40,903 nucleotides of DNA from a virus, in IMG/VR virus record IMGVR_UViG_3300045931_000083, positions 1 through 40,903 of that record, one strand, 5' to 3'. The notes beneath the pieces were generated by a model that was not told the DNA's origin, ran no database searches, and was given only the letters and a program-made list of their open reading frames with translations. Of this stretch, positions 15,744 through 23,623 are shown piece after piece. Position numbers and translations under genes: made by a program. Every line of letters starts with the position of its first letter. The stretch's first letter is position 1.

Positions 15744-17696
15744 CTACCAGATCACGCTCTGGATGACCTGGACCATGCCGGTACGCCGCATCGTCCAGGT
15801 GACGAACAGCGACAGGCGGATCGCGACGGAGTCGGTCTGGAACAGCGACCGCATCGGCGCCGCCACGACGTTGGGCGAGCCGGCCGTGCCGAGCGCCAGG
15901 GGCGTGGTGTCCTCCTCGTGGAGCGTCGCCTCGTTCGACACCGCGAAGCGCGGCGCGTCGCCGGTGGCGGTGGCGAAGTCGGCGGCATCGACGCCGATCA
16001 CCGTGCCGGCAGGCACCGTCCGGCTGACGATGAAACGGGCGCGGAACTTCTGGCCCGCCTGGTCGACACCCTCGAAGACGAAGTCGCCGGTGGTGGTCTG
16101 GGCGAAGCCGATCCCCATCGCCTGCGCCGGATTGAGGAGGATGGCGATGTCGCGGCCGCCGCCGGCAGCGATGATCGCCGCGACGATCGCCTTGAGGTCG
16201 GCCACCATCGCCGCGGTGGCGGTCGCGGCCGCCGACGCGGTGATCGGCGCCACGCCGTTGAGCAGGCCCGCCGGGCGGGTCGCCGAGGCCGCGACGTTGT
16301 CGATCAGGAAGCCGTCGAGCGCCTCCGCGGTGTCGTCGGCCATCGCCTGCCTGAGCAGGCCCTCGATAGCCGGGATCGAGGACATCGCGATCTCCTCGGT
16401 GAAGGTGGTGATCACCGCCAGCTTGTGCGGCGTCAAGGTCACCTGGCCGAGGCCGATCCGCTTGACCGGCTTCGGCGCGCCCTCGCCTACCCAGGCGCCG
16501 GCCGCCCGCGGCGTCGAGGCCCGCACCGGGATCTTGAGCGATCCGTTGCGGCCAAGGTCGTAGCGGGCGCCCATGCCCGACAGCGGCCCGTAGATCGACT
16601 CCGCGACCAGGCGGTCGAGGAATCCGGCATTGGCGGTCTGGACGAGCTCGGCCGCCCAGCCGGCGACCGTGGTCATCGCCGGGTTGACGGCGGCGCGAAG
16701 TACGACGTTGAACGCCTCGTCGTTGCCGTACATCTCGCGGGCAGCATGATCGAGCGGCACCTGTTGTCCGAACGCGCGGACACCCGCGGCGACGGCGCGG
16801 AACATCAAGTCGCCAGGCTCGAGCTTCTTCTTCGCCAAGGCGAACGGGCGGTCCTTGCCAGGCGGAATGATGGCGACCGACTTGTCGGTGGCCTGATCGG
16901 CGTCGCCCTGGTCGGCCGCTGAGAAGCCGAGCGTCTTCTCCATGCGCTCGAGGCGCTCGAGAGCCGACTTCGTCTCGGGGATCTGCTTGCTGGTGAGCTC
17001 GTCGATCTCGTGGATGTCGTCTTCGCTCGGGTCGTCGATCTTGGACAGCTCGTCGAGCCGGTCGCGGTAGGCGTTCAGTTCTTTCTGCACCGCTTCGATG
17101 CGGCGGGAGAGGGTCGACATGGGACTGCGTCCTCGGGAGGTTGTCGATGCGGTCACGCGGGAAAGCGCCGACGGGCGTGTGAGCTTTTCTGATGCGCTCG
17201 GGCCGAAAAGCTGACGCTGGGCGTCGGCGGTGAGTGGATAGGAACGGCTCACCTGAAGCGCGTTCGGATTGGCGGGGACCGCGACCATCGACGCCTCCAG
17301 CAATTGCTGCTTGAGGAAACGGAACGGTCCGAAATACTTGTCGGCGTCCTCGGTCAGCGGCTCGGATTTGAGCACGCGAAATCCGACCGAAACGGCGCGG
17401 AGCATCTTCTGCTCAAACAGCGCGCGGACCTCGTCGACCAGGCGGCTGGTGCCGGCAGCGGCGAGCACCAGGCGACCAAGCAGGCGGTCGCCGTCGATGC
17501 GGACATTGGTCCAGCGGCCGATCACGGCGTCCTTGTCGTGATTGAACAGCGCGATCGGGTTTTTGCGGAAGTCGGAGAGCTCCCAGCCCGAGGCCATGAT
17601 CACGTCGCCCATGCGGTCGACGCTCTCGTCTGACAGCACATACTCGGCCGGGTCGTCGGCCGACTGGGTGGCGGCGCGGTAGATCACCTCGTGCAT
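15744..17696 (-). CDS. fused prohead protease-major capsid protein (HK97 fold)
   Basis: One open frame of 650 codons joins two normally separate genes. Residues 1-190 are an HK97-type prohead protease: DRMGDVIMASGWELSDF, catalytic His53 in LFNHDK and Ser103 in RAVSVGF. Residues 193-260 are a coiled-coil delta/scaffold segment (RIEAVQKELNAYRDRL). The rest is an HK97-fold capsid, with AMTTVAGWAAELV and the E-loop/A-domain region SLKIPVRASTPRA. An ATG at 17120 (residue 193, MSTLSRR) has CGAGGA nine bases upstream. A 458-residue capsid could therefore be made separately from the same frame. Self-cleavage after assembly is expected. Confidence 0.9.
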   Translation of the reverse strand: MHEVIYRAATQSADDPAEYVLSDESVDRMGDVIMASGWELSDFRKNPIALFNHDKDAVIGRWTNVRIDGDRLLGRLVLAAAGTSRLVDEVRALFEQKMLRAVSVGFRVLKSEPLTEDADKYFGPFRFLKQQLLEASMVAVPANPNALQVSRSYPLTADAQRQLFGPSASEKLTRPSALSRVTASTTSRGRSPMSTLSRRIEAVQKELNAYRDRLDELSKIDDPSEDDIHEIDELTSKQIPETKSALERLERMEKTLGFSAADQGDADQATDKSVAIIPPGKDRPFALAKKKLEPGDLMFRAVAAGVRAFGQQVPLDHAAREMYGNDEAFNVVLRAAVNPAMTTVAGWAAELVQTANAGFLDRLVAESIYGPLSGMGARYDLGRNGSLKIPVRASTPRAAGAWVGEGAPKPVKRIGLGQVTLTPHKLAVITTFTEEIAMSSIPAIEGLLRQAMADDTAEALDGFLIDNVAASATRPAGLLNGVAPITASAAATATAAMVADLKAIVAAIIAAGGGRDIAILLNPAQAMGIGFAQTTTGDFVFEGVDQAGQKFRARFIVSRTVPAGTVIGVDAADFATATGDAPRFAVSNEATLHEEDTTPLALGTAGSPNVVAAPMRSLFQTDSVAIRLSLFVTWTMRRTGMVQVIQSVIW

Positions 17697-17794
17697 CAGC
17701 GGCGATCCGTCTCGTCCTTGCGGTCGGGAGGGTCGGCGCCGCGCTCGGCCTTGCCGGGGCGGTTCCGCGTCGAGGTGTCAGATTGATCGCCCAT
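17696..17794 (-). CDS. possible small gene between terminase and capsid
   Basis: The ATG at 17794 opens a 32-codon frame (MGDQSDTSTRNRPGKAERG ...) whose TGA overlaps the ATG of the protease-capsid gene (TGATG). That coupling is the main reason to list it. The product is short, very charged and probably disordered. Its ribosome-binding site is weak. It may be a translated leader for the capsid gene and not a functional protein. The remaining 110 bases up to the terminase stop hold nothing I can name. Confidence 0.35.
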   Translation of the reverse strand: MGDQSDTSTRNRPGKAERGADPPDRKDETDRR

Positions 17795-17903
17795 CCAGCG
17801 CGCCGAGGTCGCTCGGCCGGATTTACGGGCAGGCTGCCCCACCGTTGCCGGATTGCTGGCGGCACGATATGTCCACAGTCGCAAAAAATCAATATGCAGT
17901 GGT

Positions 17904-19466
17904 TCAGGCGACGATCGCCGCAATATCTAGTGGAGTTTCGGTCTGCAGCTTGAGAGCGGCGACCGCCATGAGCGCCGCCACCGCAACGTCGATGCGGCCG
18001 AATGACTTGGCCTTGGTGAGCTTGCGATTATCGGCCGCGTCGCGCTCGACGACCGCGTTCGAGATGCACCAGCGCATGATCGGATGGCCGCCGTGGACCA
18101 GGCGGCCGGCGATGGCGAGCTCCTCGAAGATGGCGAGCGCCGGGCTCATGTCGCGGAATCCCTGACCAAAGGGCATCATTTCGACGATCACCCCTTCCCG
18201 GGCGAGCGCCTGCTTGAAGACGTCGATGTTCCAGCGGTCGTAGGCGATCCGCTCGATGTCCATTGCCCCGGCGAGCTCGCCCGTCCTGACCGCAAGGAAG
18301 TCGTAGTCGAGCACCTTGCCGGGCACCGTCGTGAAGAAGCCCTCCTTGGCCCAGGCCCCATAGGGCGCGCGGTCGCGCTGACCGCGGGCGAGGAGCGTGT
18401 CCGCCGGCGTCCACACCGTCGGCAACAGATGCACCCGGCTGTCGTCGTCCTCGGCGGCCAGCACCAGCGCCGAGAGGTCGGTGCGCTTGGAAAGGTCGAG
18501 CCCGCCGCAGATCCGGCGGCCTGGCCGGAACAGCTCGACGTTCACCGGCTGCTCGCCGAGCTTCCACACCGCCGGCGACAGGAACGGCGCCATGCGCTGG
18601 ACGCGCTGATTGAGGAGGAGGTTGCGGACCGAATTCTCGTAGGCGGGAAGTCGGCTCGCCTGGTCGATCTGCTGGGCGAGATCCTTCCGAGACCGGATCG
18701 AGCCGAGGCCGGGATTGGCCGCCGCCCAGGCGCCCTCGTCGTCGAGCGCGCAGTCGACCGGCGCGGCGTGGAGGTGGCAGACCGTGTGATGATCTTCGCC
18801 GCGGAGCGCGTCGTCGATCCAGATCGATAGCAGGTCGGCGTCGGTCGGCGCCTGTGTCGAGATGGCGATGAGCAGCGGCGCCTCGTAAGCGCCTTGCGAG
18901 GTGACGATTGCCTCGACGAACGGCGACGTCGGTCCCTCGACCTGGCCGAGCTCGTCGAGGATCGCGACCAGCGGCGACTTGCCGTGCGCCGTCTTCGCCT
19001 CGGCCGACACCGCCTGATACTCGACGTTGCGGACGAGCCCGACCAGCCGCTTCGGCGAGGGGATGATCCGGATCAGCCGCGACAGCTCGGGTGACATCCG
19101 GACCATCTTGGCGGCCAGCGAGAAGATGATCGCCGCCTGGTCCTTGCTCATCGCGCCCGACACGATCTGCGCGTTCCTCACCGACAGCGGCCCGGCAACG
19201 AAGCACAGGAGCAGCGCCGCGATCAGAGCCGTTTTTCCGTTCTTTCTCGCCATCGACAGGATCGCCCGGCGCGTGCCGTAGGGATTGTCGAAGACGTCGT
19301 AGATGAACTTCCGCTGGAACGCCTCGAGCCGCATCGGCTTGCCGACCAGCTTGCCCTCAGGCACCAGGCAATAGGTTTCGATGAAGCCGCAGACCAGATC
19401 GCCAGCCGTCCACTTCTCAGGTGCGATCTTGCGCCAGGAACGTGTCTTTGGGAGGCGTTGCAGCAT
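17904..19466 (-). CDS. terminase large subunit
   Basis: The 520-residue protein has both terminase domains. The ATPase has a Walker A-like motif MARKNGKTA near residues 72-80 and a Walker B LVAILDELG near 166-174. The nuclease has GGLDLSKRTDL, with Asp324 and Asp330 as likely metal ligands, and a late acidic motif in GRIDVAVAAL. The length matches the HK97-type TerL family. It pumps DNA into the prohead and cuts at the end of each genome. The small subunit lies three bases upstream and an HNH gene just before that, a layout common in HK97-like cos phages. Confidence 0.95.
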   Translation of the reverse strand: MLQRLPKTRSWRKIAPEKWTAGDLVCGFIETYCLVPEGKLVGKPMRLEAFQRKFIYDVFDNPYGTRRAILSMARKNGKTALIAALLLCFVAGPLSVRNAQIVSGAMSKDQAAIIFSLAAKMVRMSPELSRLIRIIPSPKRLVGLVRNVEYQAVSAEAKTAHGKSPLVAILDELGQVEGPTSPFVEAIVTSQGAYEAPLLIAISTQAPTDADLLSIWIDDALRGEDHHTVCHLHAAPVDCALDDEGAWAAANPGLGSIRSRKDLAQQIDQASRLPAYENSVRNLLLNQRVQRMAPFLSPAVWKLGEQPVNVELFRPGRRICGGLDLSKRTDLSALVLAAEDDDSRVHLLPTVWTPADTLLARGQRDRAPYGAWAKEGFFTTVPGKVLDYDFLAVRTGELAGAMDIERIAYDRWNIDVFKQALAREGVIVEMMPFGQGFRDMSPALAIFEELAIAGRLVHGGHPIMRWCISNAVVERDAADNRKLTKAKSFGRIDVAVAALMAVAALKLQTETPLDIAAIVA

Positions 19467-19469
19467 CGC

Positions 19470-19961
19470 TCATTGCGGCAGCAATTGCGCCTGCCGTCTG
19501 ACCTCGACCGTTGACCGCCTCGCCGCCGGCGGCGGCATCGCGACCGCAGTCCTCGCCTCCTTCTCGGTCTTGCGCATGCCGCCGACCAGGTGCGGGTGCC
19601 CGGCGTCCGAGGCGGGATGGATGCGGAGATAGACGCCGAGCCACATGGCCCGTCGGCTCAGCCGCAGGACGATCGACGCTCGCGGATTGGCGCGCGGACC
19701 AGCCTTCGACACAAGGATCAGCCCCTCCTCCGAAAGACGCCTCTCCTCCTCGTGTAACTGCCCGATCACGTCGGCCAACTCCCATGCGAACCGGAGGTCA
19801 ACCGCCTGCCACTCGTCGCGACTGCGCCTCAACAGGATCTCATCCCAGATCGGCCTCTGGCGCTCCGAAAGCGGCCACGGCGGCGGCAATGGGTCGGCCA
19901 GGACGTTCTGAAACGCCAGCGCCGCGCCTTCGGTGCTCGAGGCCTTCACCCTACGCGCCAT
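19470..19961 (-). CDS. terminase small subunit (probable)
   Basis: The 163-residue protein lies directly upstream of the large subunit. The N-terminus is disordered, then RQRPIWDEILLRRSRDEWQAVDL leads a helical region (FAWELADVIGQLHEEERRLS). It has SKAGPRANPRASIVLRLSRR in the middle, a pattern common in P27-type small terminases, and a Pro/Arg-rich tail. It should recognise the packaging site and feed DNA to TerL. The exact cos or pac sequence is not identifiable by eye. Confidence 0.75.
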   Translation of the reverse strand: MARRVKASSTEGAALAFQNVLADPLPPPWPLSERQRPIWDEILLRRSRDEWQAVDLRFAWELADVIGQLHEEERRLSEEGLILVSKAGPRANPRASIVLRLSRRAMWLGVYLRIHPASDAGHPHLVGGMRKTEKEARTAVAMPPPAARRSTVEVRRQAQLLPQ

Positions 19962-19965
19962 GGCT

Positions 19966-20448
19966 CTAAAACCTCGCTCTCACGCCGACTTTCCGCCTGA
20001 CATTGCGAAAATTGCCAACTCCCGCGCCGATCCCTGGCGCGCACGTTTTTGGGCGGAATATCCCCCCCCTCCCCGCCTGGCGAGCGGCATCGCGCTTGAG
20101 CTGGGCCGCGAGTATGGGGTCGGTCCGCGGCTTGGCGTTGGTGACCGCGATGGCGGCGGCGTTGTCAGGCTGACGCCAGGGATGGTTCGGATCGAGTGGC
20201 AGGCCGTCGACATCGCAGACGCCGGCGATCGAGCCCTTGTCGTAGGCGGCGGTGAGCCGGTTATGACAGGCATGGCATAGACCTTGGAGGTTGGTCGGGT
20301 CGAGGCGTCGGTGTGGTGCCACCGCCACCGGCACGACGTGGTCGACGTGCTTGGCCGGCTTGCCGCATCCGGTCACGGCGCAGACCGGACGAATGCGGAG
20401 ATGGCGCTTGGCGAGACGGTCCCATTGGTGGTCGTAGGTACCGCTCAT
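19966..20448 (-). CDS. HNH endonuclease next to terminase
   Basis: The 160-residue protein has the zinc-HNH layout: VCAVTGC near residues 22-28, HVDHVVPV near 34-41, then TNLQGLCHACHNRL. HNH nucleases beside terminase genes are needed for cos cleavage in HK97-like phages, so it is probably part of the packaging machine and not a free homing enzyme. The C-terminal third crosses a run of eight G on the coding strand (20062-20069 as C), where the reading frame could slip or be mis-sequenced. The start overlaps the preceding stop (ATGA). Confidence 0.85.
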   Translation of the reverse strand: MSGTYDHQWDRLAKRHLRIRPVCAVTGCGKPAKHVDHVVPVAVAPHRRLDPTNLQGLCHACHNRLTAAYDKGSIAGVCDVDGLPLDPNHPWRQPDNAAAIAVTNAKPRTDPILAAQLKRDAARQAGRGGIFRPKTCAPGIGAGVGNFRNVRRKVGVRARF

Positions 20449-20639
20449 CGCTCGATCTTCTGGCGGATCTCGTCCGCAATGTCCTTGCGGTCGTGCCGAT
20501 CGGCAACCGTCGCACCATCAGCCAGCCCCTGTGCATAGGCAGCGTCGAAGGTGCTGGTCAGCGCCTCGCGCATGCGCCTGATCACTTCCGGCATCATTGC
20601 CTCAACGATCCGATCCGTCTCGCTTTTGCTCACGGTCAA
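20445..20639 (-). CDS. small helical protein upstream of HNH gene
   Basis: A TTG start at 20639 is favoured because TTGA overlaps the stop of the upstream coiled-coil gene. A GTG two codons later is an alternative. The 64-residue product is acidic and helical (DRIVEAMMPEVIRRMREAL), ending DIADEIRQKIER, with no known motif. Its stop overlaps the ATG of the HNH gene. Function is unknown; the tight coupling on both sides argues that it is translated. Confidence 0.6.
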   Translation of the reverse strand: MTVSKSETDRIVEAMMPEVIRRMREALTSTFDAAYAQGLADGATVADRHDRKDIADEIRQKIER

Positions 20640-20809
20640 CCTGTGTCGCCTGCGGGCGCCTCGACCGGGCCAACTAGCGCCTCGTGCACCTTGACCGCCA
20701 GGTCGCTGATCCGGCGGGTGAGCTCGAGGATGCGCTCGGTGATCTCGGCGAGCTCCTCGAGCTTGGCCTCGATCTCGGCGAGCTCGGCGGCATTGGCTTC
20801 CCCGCTCAT
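20636..20809 (-). CDS. 57-residue coiled-coil protein
   Basis: The ATG at 20809 overlaps the stop of the helicase gene (ATGA). The frame reads MSGEANAAELAEIEAKLEE and continues with strong leucine/isoleucine heptads for about 40 residues, ending VEAPAGDTG. It looks like a short leucine-zipper-type protein that would form dimers or trimers. It is coupled at both ends to its neighbours. No function can be assigned. It lies at the junction of the replication and packaging blocks. Confidence 0.65.
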   Translation of the reverse strand: MSGEANAAELAEIEAKLEELAEITERILELTRRISDLAVKVHEALVGPVEAPAGDTG

Positions 20810-22329
20810 GCGGCCACCTCGTCCAGCTCGGGCATCAGCACGTCGAAGCGCGCGGATTCGCGATCGAAGCGGAGCCGCACCGATCCGCGCTCACCGCTTT
20901 CCTCGAAGCGCACCTTGGCGACTCTGATCAGGGCTTCGTCCTCCTCCGGTTTGGGCCGGTCGACGACGACGCCGTGATCGCATTTGTTGAACCAGTGCGC
21001 CGATCCCTCGATGTCGTAGAGGCTCACCGCTCGGTTCTTGCCTTCCTTCGCCACGTCCTTGGTTGGGTGCGCGATCACGATCACGGCGACCTGGTACTGC
21101 TGGGCGAAGCGCTTGATCGAGCGGATCGAACGGCCGATGTAGTCGGTCATGCTCTCGCTGCCCTTACGTGCGTGTTCGACCTCGTTCCATGGGTCGATGA
21201 CGAACAGCCGGATGCCGTCCCTGAGCACGCCGTCGGTGGCCCGGTCGAGGATCCACTCGAGGTCGAAGTCCTCGTCGACACGGCCGGTCGGATCGGCGTC
21301 AATGAACACCAGCATCCGGTCAATCCAGGTGTCGGCCCGATCGATTGCCTGGCGGTCGAGGGCGAGCGGCTTGTGGCGCAGGATGATCCGCCTGAGCTTG
21401 TCACGGAGATGCGGCACCGTCGGCATTTCTGGCGAGAAGATCGCGCACCGCCAGCCATAGCGTTCACCGAGGTTGACGACGAGGTTGAGCGCCCAGGTCG
21501 ACTTGCCGTGACCAGGAATGCCGGTCACCACCATGAATTCGCCAGCGAAGATCCGGAGGTGGCGATCGAGGGTGTCCCAGCCGGTCGAGAAGGTCGGCAC
21601 TGGCGGGAGGTCTGGATATTCCGACAGTCGGTAGAGCCCGCGCACCGGATAGGGCCGCGCGGTGTTGAGGCAATGGGATACCTCGTCCCGGCCGCACCTG
21701 GTGAGGACATCGTTGAGGTCCTTGCAGCCCTCCGGGTAGACCACGAACATGCACCGGGAGGCCGAGAGCCGCCGCACCAGCTCGGCGGCGAGCCGCTGGC
21801 CTGGCGGATCGCCATCGACGGCGATGATGAACCGCTTGACCGCCTTGAGGCGCTCGCGGTTGTTCCACAGGAACTCGAACTTGCCCGCGGCCTCCTTGTC
21901 GGGGTCGATCGGGTCGAGCTCGTCGGGCGCCTTGCCGTCCGGGATCGAGGGCGCGCCGTCAGGCACCGAGACGGTGAGCGGGAATCCGCAGTCGATCGCG
22001 GTGAGCGCATCGATCTCGCCCTCGGTGATGATCAGCGCCATGTGCCCGGCCTCGAGGGCCGGGTCGTCGAGGGCGTCGGAATTCCAGAACGTCCGGCGCC
22101 CACCGGTGCGCTGCCAGAACCGCTTGTCGGGGCCGCGATATTTTTCGTTGACGGTGACGCCGCGCTCGTTGAACGGGAAGACGAGGATCTTGCCGCTGTC
22201 GTTGGGCTCGACGTCGCCGGAGTCGGTCCGCTCAGCGGTAAAAATTCCGAACTTGACGACCGTCTCCTCGTCGATCCCGCGCTTGGCGAACCATCGAGCG
22301 TGCATCGGTCCGAGGCCCTTCGCGCTCAT
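20806..22329 (-). CDS. Toprim-DnaB-type primase-helicase (T7 gp4-like)
   Basis: The 507-residue protein combines two domains. The first is a Toprim domain with Glu103 in ITEGEIDALTA and Asp172/Asp174 in AVDGDPPGQ. The second is a RecA-like hexameric helicase with Walker A TGIPGHGKSTW (269-279), Walker B LFVIDPWNE (375-383) and a later VIVIAHPTKD. The N-terminal zinc ribbon that T7-type primases need is encoded in the preceding gene in another frame. The ATG at 22329 has GGGGAG eight bases upstream, supporting a separate start. It should unwind DNA and synthesise primers at the phage fork. Confidence 0.92.
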   Translation of the reverse strand: MSAKGLGPMHARWFAKRGIDEETVVKFGIFTAERTDSGDVEPNDSGKILVFPFNERGVTVNEKYRGPDKRFWQRTGGRRTFWNSDALDDPALEAGHMALIITEGEIDALTAIDCGFPLTVSVPDGAPSIPDGKAPDELDPIDPDKEAAGKFEFLWNNRERLKAVKRFIIAVDGDPPGQRLAAELVRRLSASRCMFVVYPEGCKDLNDVLTRCGRDEVSHCLNTARPYPVRGLYRLSEYPDLPPVPTFSTGWDTLDRHLRIFAGEFMVVTGIPGHGKSTWALNLVVNLGERYGWRCAIFSPEMPTVPHLRDKLRRIILRHKPLALDRQAIDRADTWIDRMLVFIDADPTGRVDEDFDLEWILDRATDGVLRDGIRLFVIDPWNEVEHARKGSESMTDYIGRSIRSIKRFAQQYQVAVIVIAHPTKDVAKEGKNRAVSLYDIEGSAHWFNKCDHGVVVDRPKPEEDEALIRVAKVRFEESGERGSVRLRFDRESARFDVLMPELDEVAA

Positions 22330-22528
22330 CGAAGAACTCCCCGCCGTGCCAGTCGCAGTGGTGGCAGAACCAGACGACGCCGCGGTGATCGATGCGGACC
22401 GAGAGGCAGCGGAGCCGTTTTTTTCGCCTGAGATGGGAGCATTTCGGGCATGTCGCGAACTGGTTCCCTTCGTTGGTCGATCGGCAGGCGATGCCGTGGT
22501 TTCTGAGGATCTGATCGGCGGTTTTCAC
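22232..22528 (-). CDS. primase zinc-ribbon protein (split N-terminal domain)
   Basis: GTG at 22528 (GTGA overlap with the initiator stop) gives 98 residues. The zinc ribbon is clear: CPKCS near residue 28 and CHHCD near residue 57, separated by RRKKRLRCLSVRI and GVVWF. This is the layout of CHC2/T7-type primase zinc domains, which read the template for primer start sites. The frame runs 98 bases past the start of the Toprim-helicase gene. Its last 30 or so residues are Arg-rich and look non-conserved. It either acts as a separate subunit or is joined to the helicase by a frameshift. Confidence 0.8.
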   Translation of the reverse strand: MKTADQILRNHGIACRSTNEGNQFATCPKCSHLRRKKRLRCLSVRIDHRGVVWFCHHCDWHGGEFFDEREGPRTDARSMVRQARDRRGDGRQVRNFYR

Positions 22529-23184
22529 AGGATGCCGTCCCAGTCGGAGCGGGTCGGCGGGTCCTTGTTGTGGATGGCTCCTCCGATCCACTCGCGCGGA
22601 TTTTGCTTGGTTGACGCGGTTTCGATCGCCGCCCTGGCAAGGGCCACGTTGCCGTCTTTCGCCTTGAGCAGCTTAGCGATCAGGCCACCAGCGTCTTTGC
22701 CGAGCACGGCCTTTCCTCGTCGGAAAAGCTCCTTTTCCTCGGTAGCCGGCGACGCGTCAGCGTCCGAACCGTTAGGTTCGGAATAATCTGCTCTGTCTCT
22801 GTCTCTGTCTCTGGGAACAGTAACCGTTACGGATTTTAGCGTAACGCCGTTACGCTTCCTGTCACGGTAACGGCGCATGCGCTCAGCTGCCGTCGGGTCC
22901 TCAACGTCGGTCTTGAACTGGCGACCGTTCCAGTTATGTGGCTGTAATCCTTCATCTGTTTCGTCGATCAACCCAGCCGCGCGGAGCTTGTCGATCACCT
23001 CCTGAACCTTAGCCTCGGTCAGCCGGAGCTTAAAAGCGATGTCTTTTATTGACGGCAACAGACCATCGTTTGCAGACGAAATGCACCACAGATTGACCAA
23101 ATTCTTAAAAAGTTTTGCAGGAAGTCGCTGCAATTTCGGATCGTTTACGACATCCTCGTATAGCCGGAACCACCGTTCGGTCAC
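22525..23184 (-). CDS. replication initiator / helicase-loader-like protein
   Basis: The 219-residue protein has an N-terminal winged-helix pattern: RWFRLYEDVVNDPKLQRLPA, LWCISSANDGLLPS, then KLRLTEAKVQEVIDKLRAAG. It continues with AAERMRRYRDRKRNGV, a segment very common in phage O-like and DnaD-like replication proteins. A low-complexity stretch (RDRDRDRA) is followed by a C-terminal helical domain ending NPREWIGGAIHNKD. It lies directly upstream of the primase genes. It probably binds the origin, which may lie inside this gene, and loads the helicase. Confidence 0.8.
   Translation of the reverse strand: MTERWFRLYEDVVNDPKLQRLPAKLFKNLVNLWCISSANDGLLPSIKDIAFKLRLTEAKVQEVIDKLRAAGLIDETDEGLQPHNWNGRQFKTDVEDPTAAERMRRYRDRKRNGVTLKSVTVTVPRDRDRDRADYSEPNGSDADASPATEEKELFRRGKAVLGKDAGGLIAKLLKAKDGNVALARAAIETASTKQNPREWIGGAIHNKDPPTRSDWDGIL
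22763..22871. other. candidate replication origin cluster inside the initiator gene
   Basis: Within 110 bases there is a perfect hairpin TCCGAACC-GTTA-GGTTCGGA (22763-22782). A short AT-rich gap follows, then nearly four tandem CTCTGT hexamers (22791-22813), and then five GTAAC/GTTAC pentamers (22820-22871). One pair of pentamers forms CGTAACG-C-CGTTACG (22840-22854). Lambdoid phages carry the origin as iterons inside the O gene, so this is a reasonable origin candidate, though it is read by eye only. Confidence 0.4.
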
Positions 23185-23369
23185 GTTCCCCTCCCCTCGT
23201 GGGTCGCCTCGGGCTTGTCGAGGCAGTTGCGGACCGCCTTCCAGATCACCACGATCGGGTCGGTCATCCCCGACGTCCGGCTGAGAACCCGGAGCTCGAC
23301 CAGCACCTCCTCGAGCGACTCGAGGACGATCTCACGCACCTGGGACCGGGTGAGCGGGGCCTGGCTCAT
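23181..23369 (-). CDS. small early protein upstream of the initiator
   Basis: The 62-residue protein (MSQAPLTRSQVREIVLESLE ...) is predicted helical and acidic at the N-terminus, then VVIWKAVRNCLDKPEATHEG. Its stop overlaps the ATG of the initiator (ATGA) and its start overlaps the upstream gene in the same way. No motif allows a function. Its place in the replication operon suggests an accessory role. Confidence 0.6.
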   Translation of the reverse strand: MSQAPLTRSQVREIVLESLEEVLVELRVLSRTSGMTDPIVVIWKAVRNCLDKPEATHEGRGT

Positions 23370-23623
23370 GCTGCGCTCGCCTCGTCACCAGGGGTAAATT
23401 TAGCCGCCGGACTAAACGACGATAAATTTCTGATTTTCCCACCACGAGCTTCTTCCGCACCGGGCAGATTGCTCAGATCGCAGTGACAGGCGGTGATCTC
23501 GTCTGTTGTCTCATCGACTGGAAGGTCATCCCAGTCGTGGCACCAGTGAGCGGCCTTCCCGGTCAGCACGACCCCGCGCCACTTCATGCAGTCATCGATC
23601 CAGTCTTGGCTCGGCTTTGTCAT
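23366..23623 (-). CDS. small Cys-containing early protein with WDxLPxDET motif
   Basis: The ATG at 23623 follows a strong ribosome-binding site (GGGAGGAGG, about six bases upstream), so this start is chosen over longer frames. The 85-residue product has CMKWRGVVLTGKAAHWCHDW followed by DDLPVDETTDEITACHCDL. The pattern with paired Cys/His and WDxLPxDET is familiar from small phage proteins of unknown role and may bind zinc. It is coupled by ATGA to GcrA upstream. Function is unknown. Confidence 0.65.
   Translation of the reverse strand: MTKPSQDWIDDCMKWRGVVLTGKAAHWCHDWDDLPVDETTDEITACHCDLSNLPGAEEARGGKIRNLSSFSPAAKFTPGDEASAA

Noticed and set aside
15558-16922. Plus-strand open frame of 454 codons
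   Set aside because: It is antisense to the capsid gene and extremely Arg/Gly-rich with no motif.
18028-19206. Second minus-strand frame of 392 codons within the terminase region
   Set aside because: It runs in another frame of the terminase gene and is Arg-rich; the Walker motifs are in the frame reported.
20974-22431. Plus-strand open frame of 485 codons
   Set aside because: It is antisense to the Toprim-helicase, whose motifs are unmistakable.
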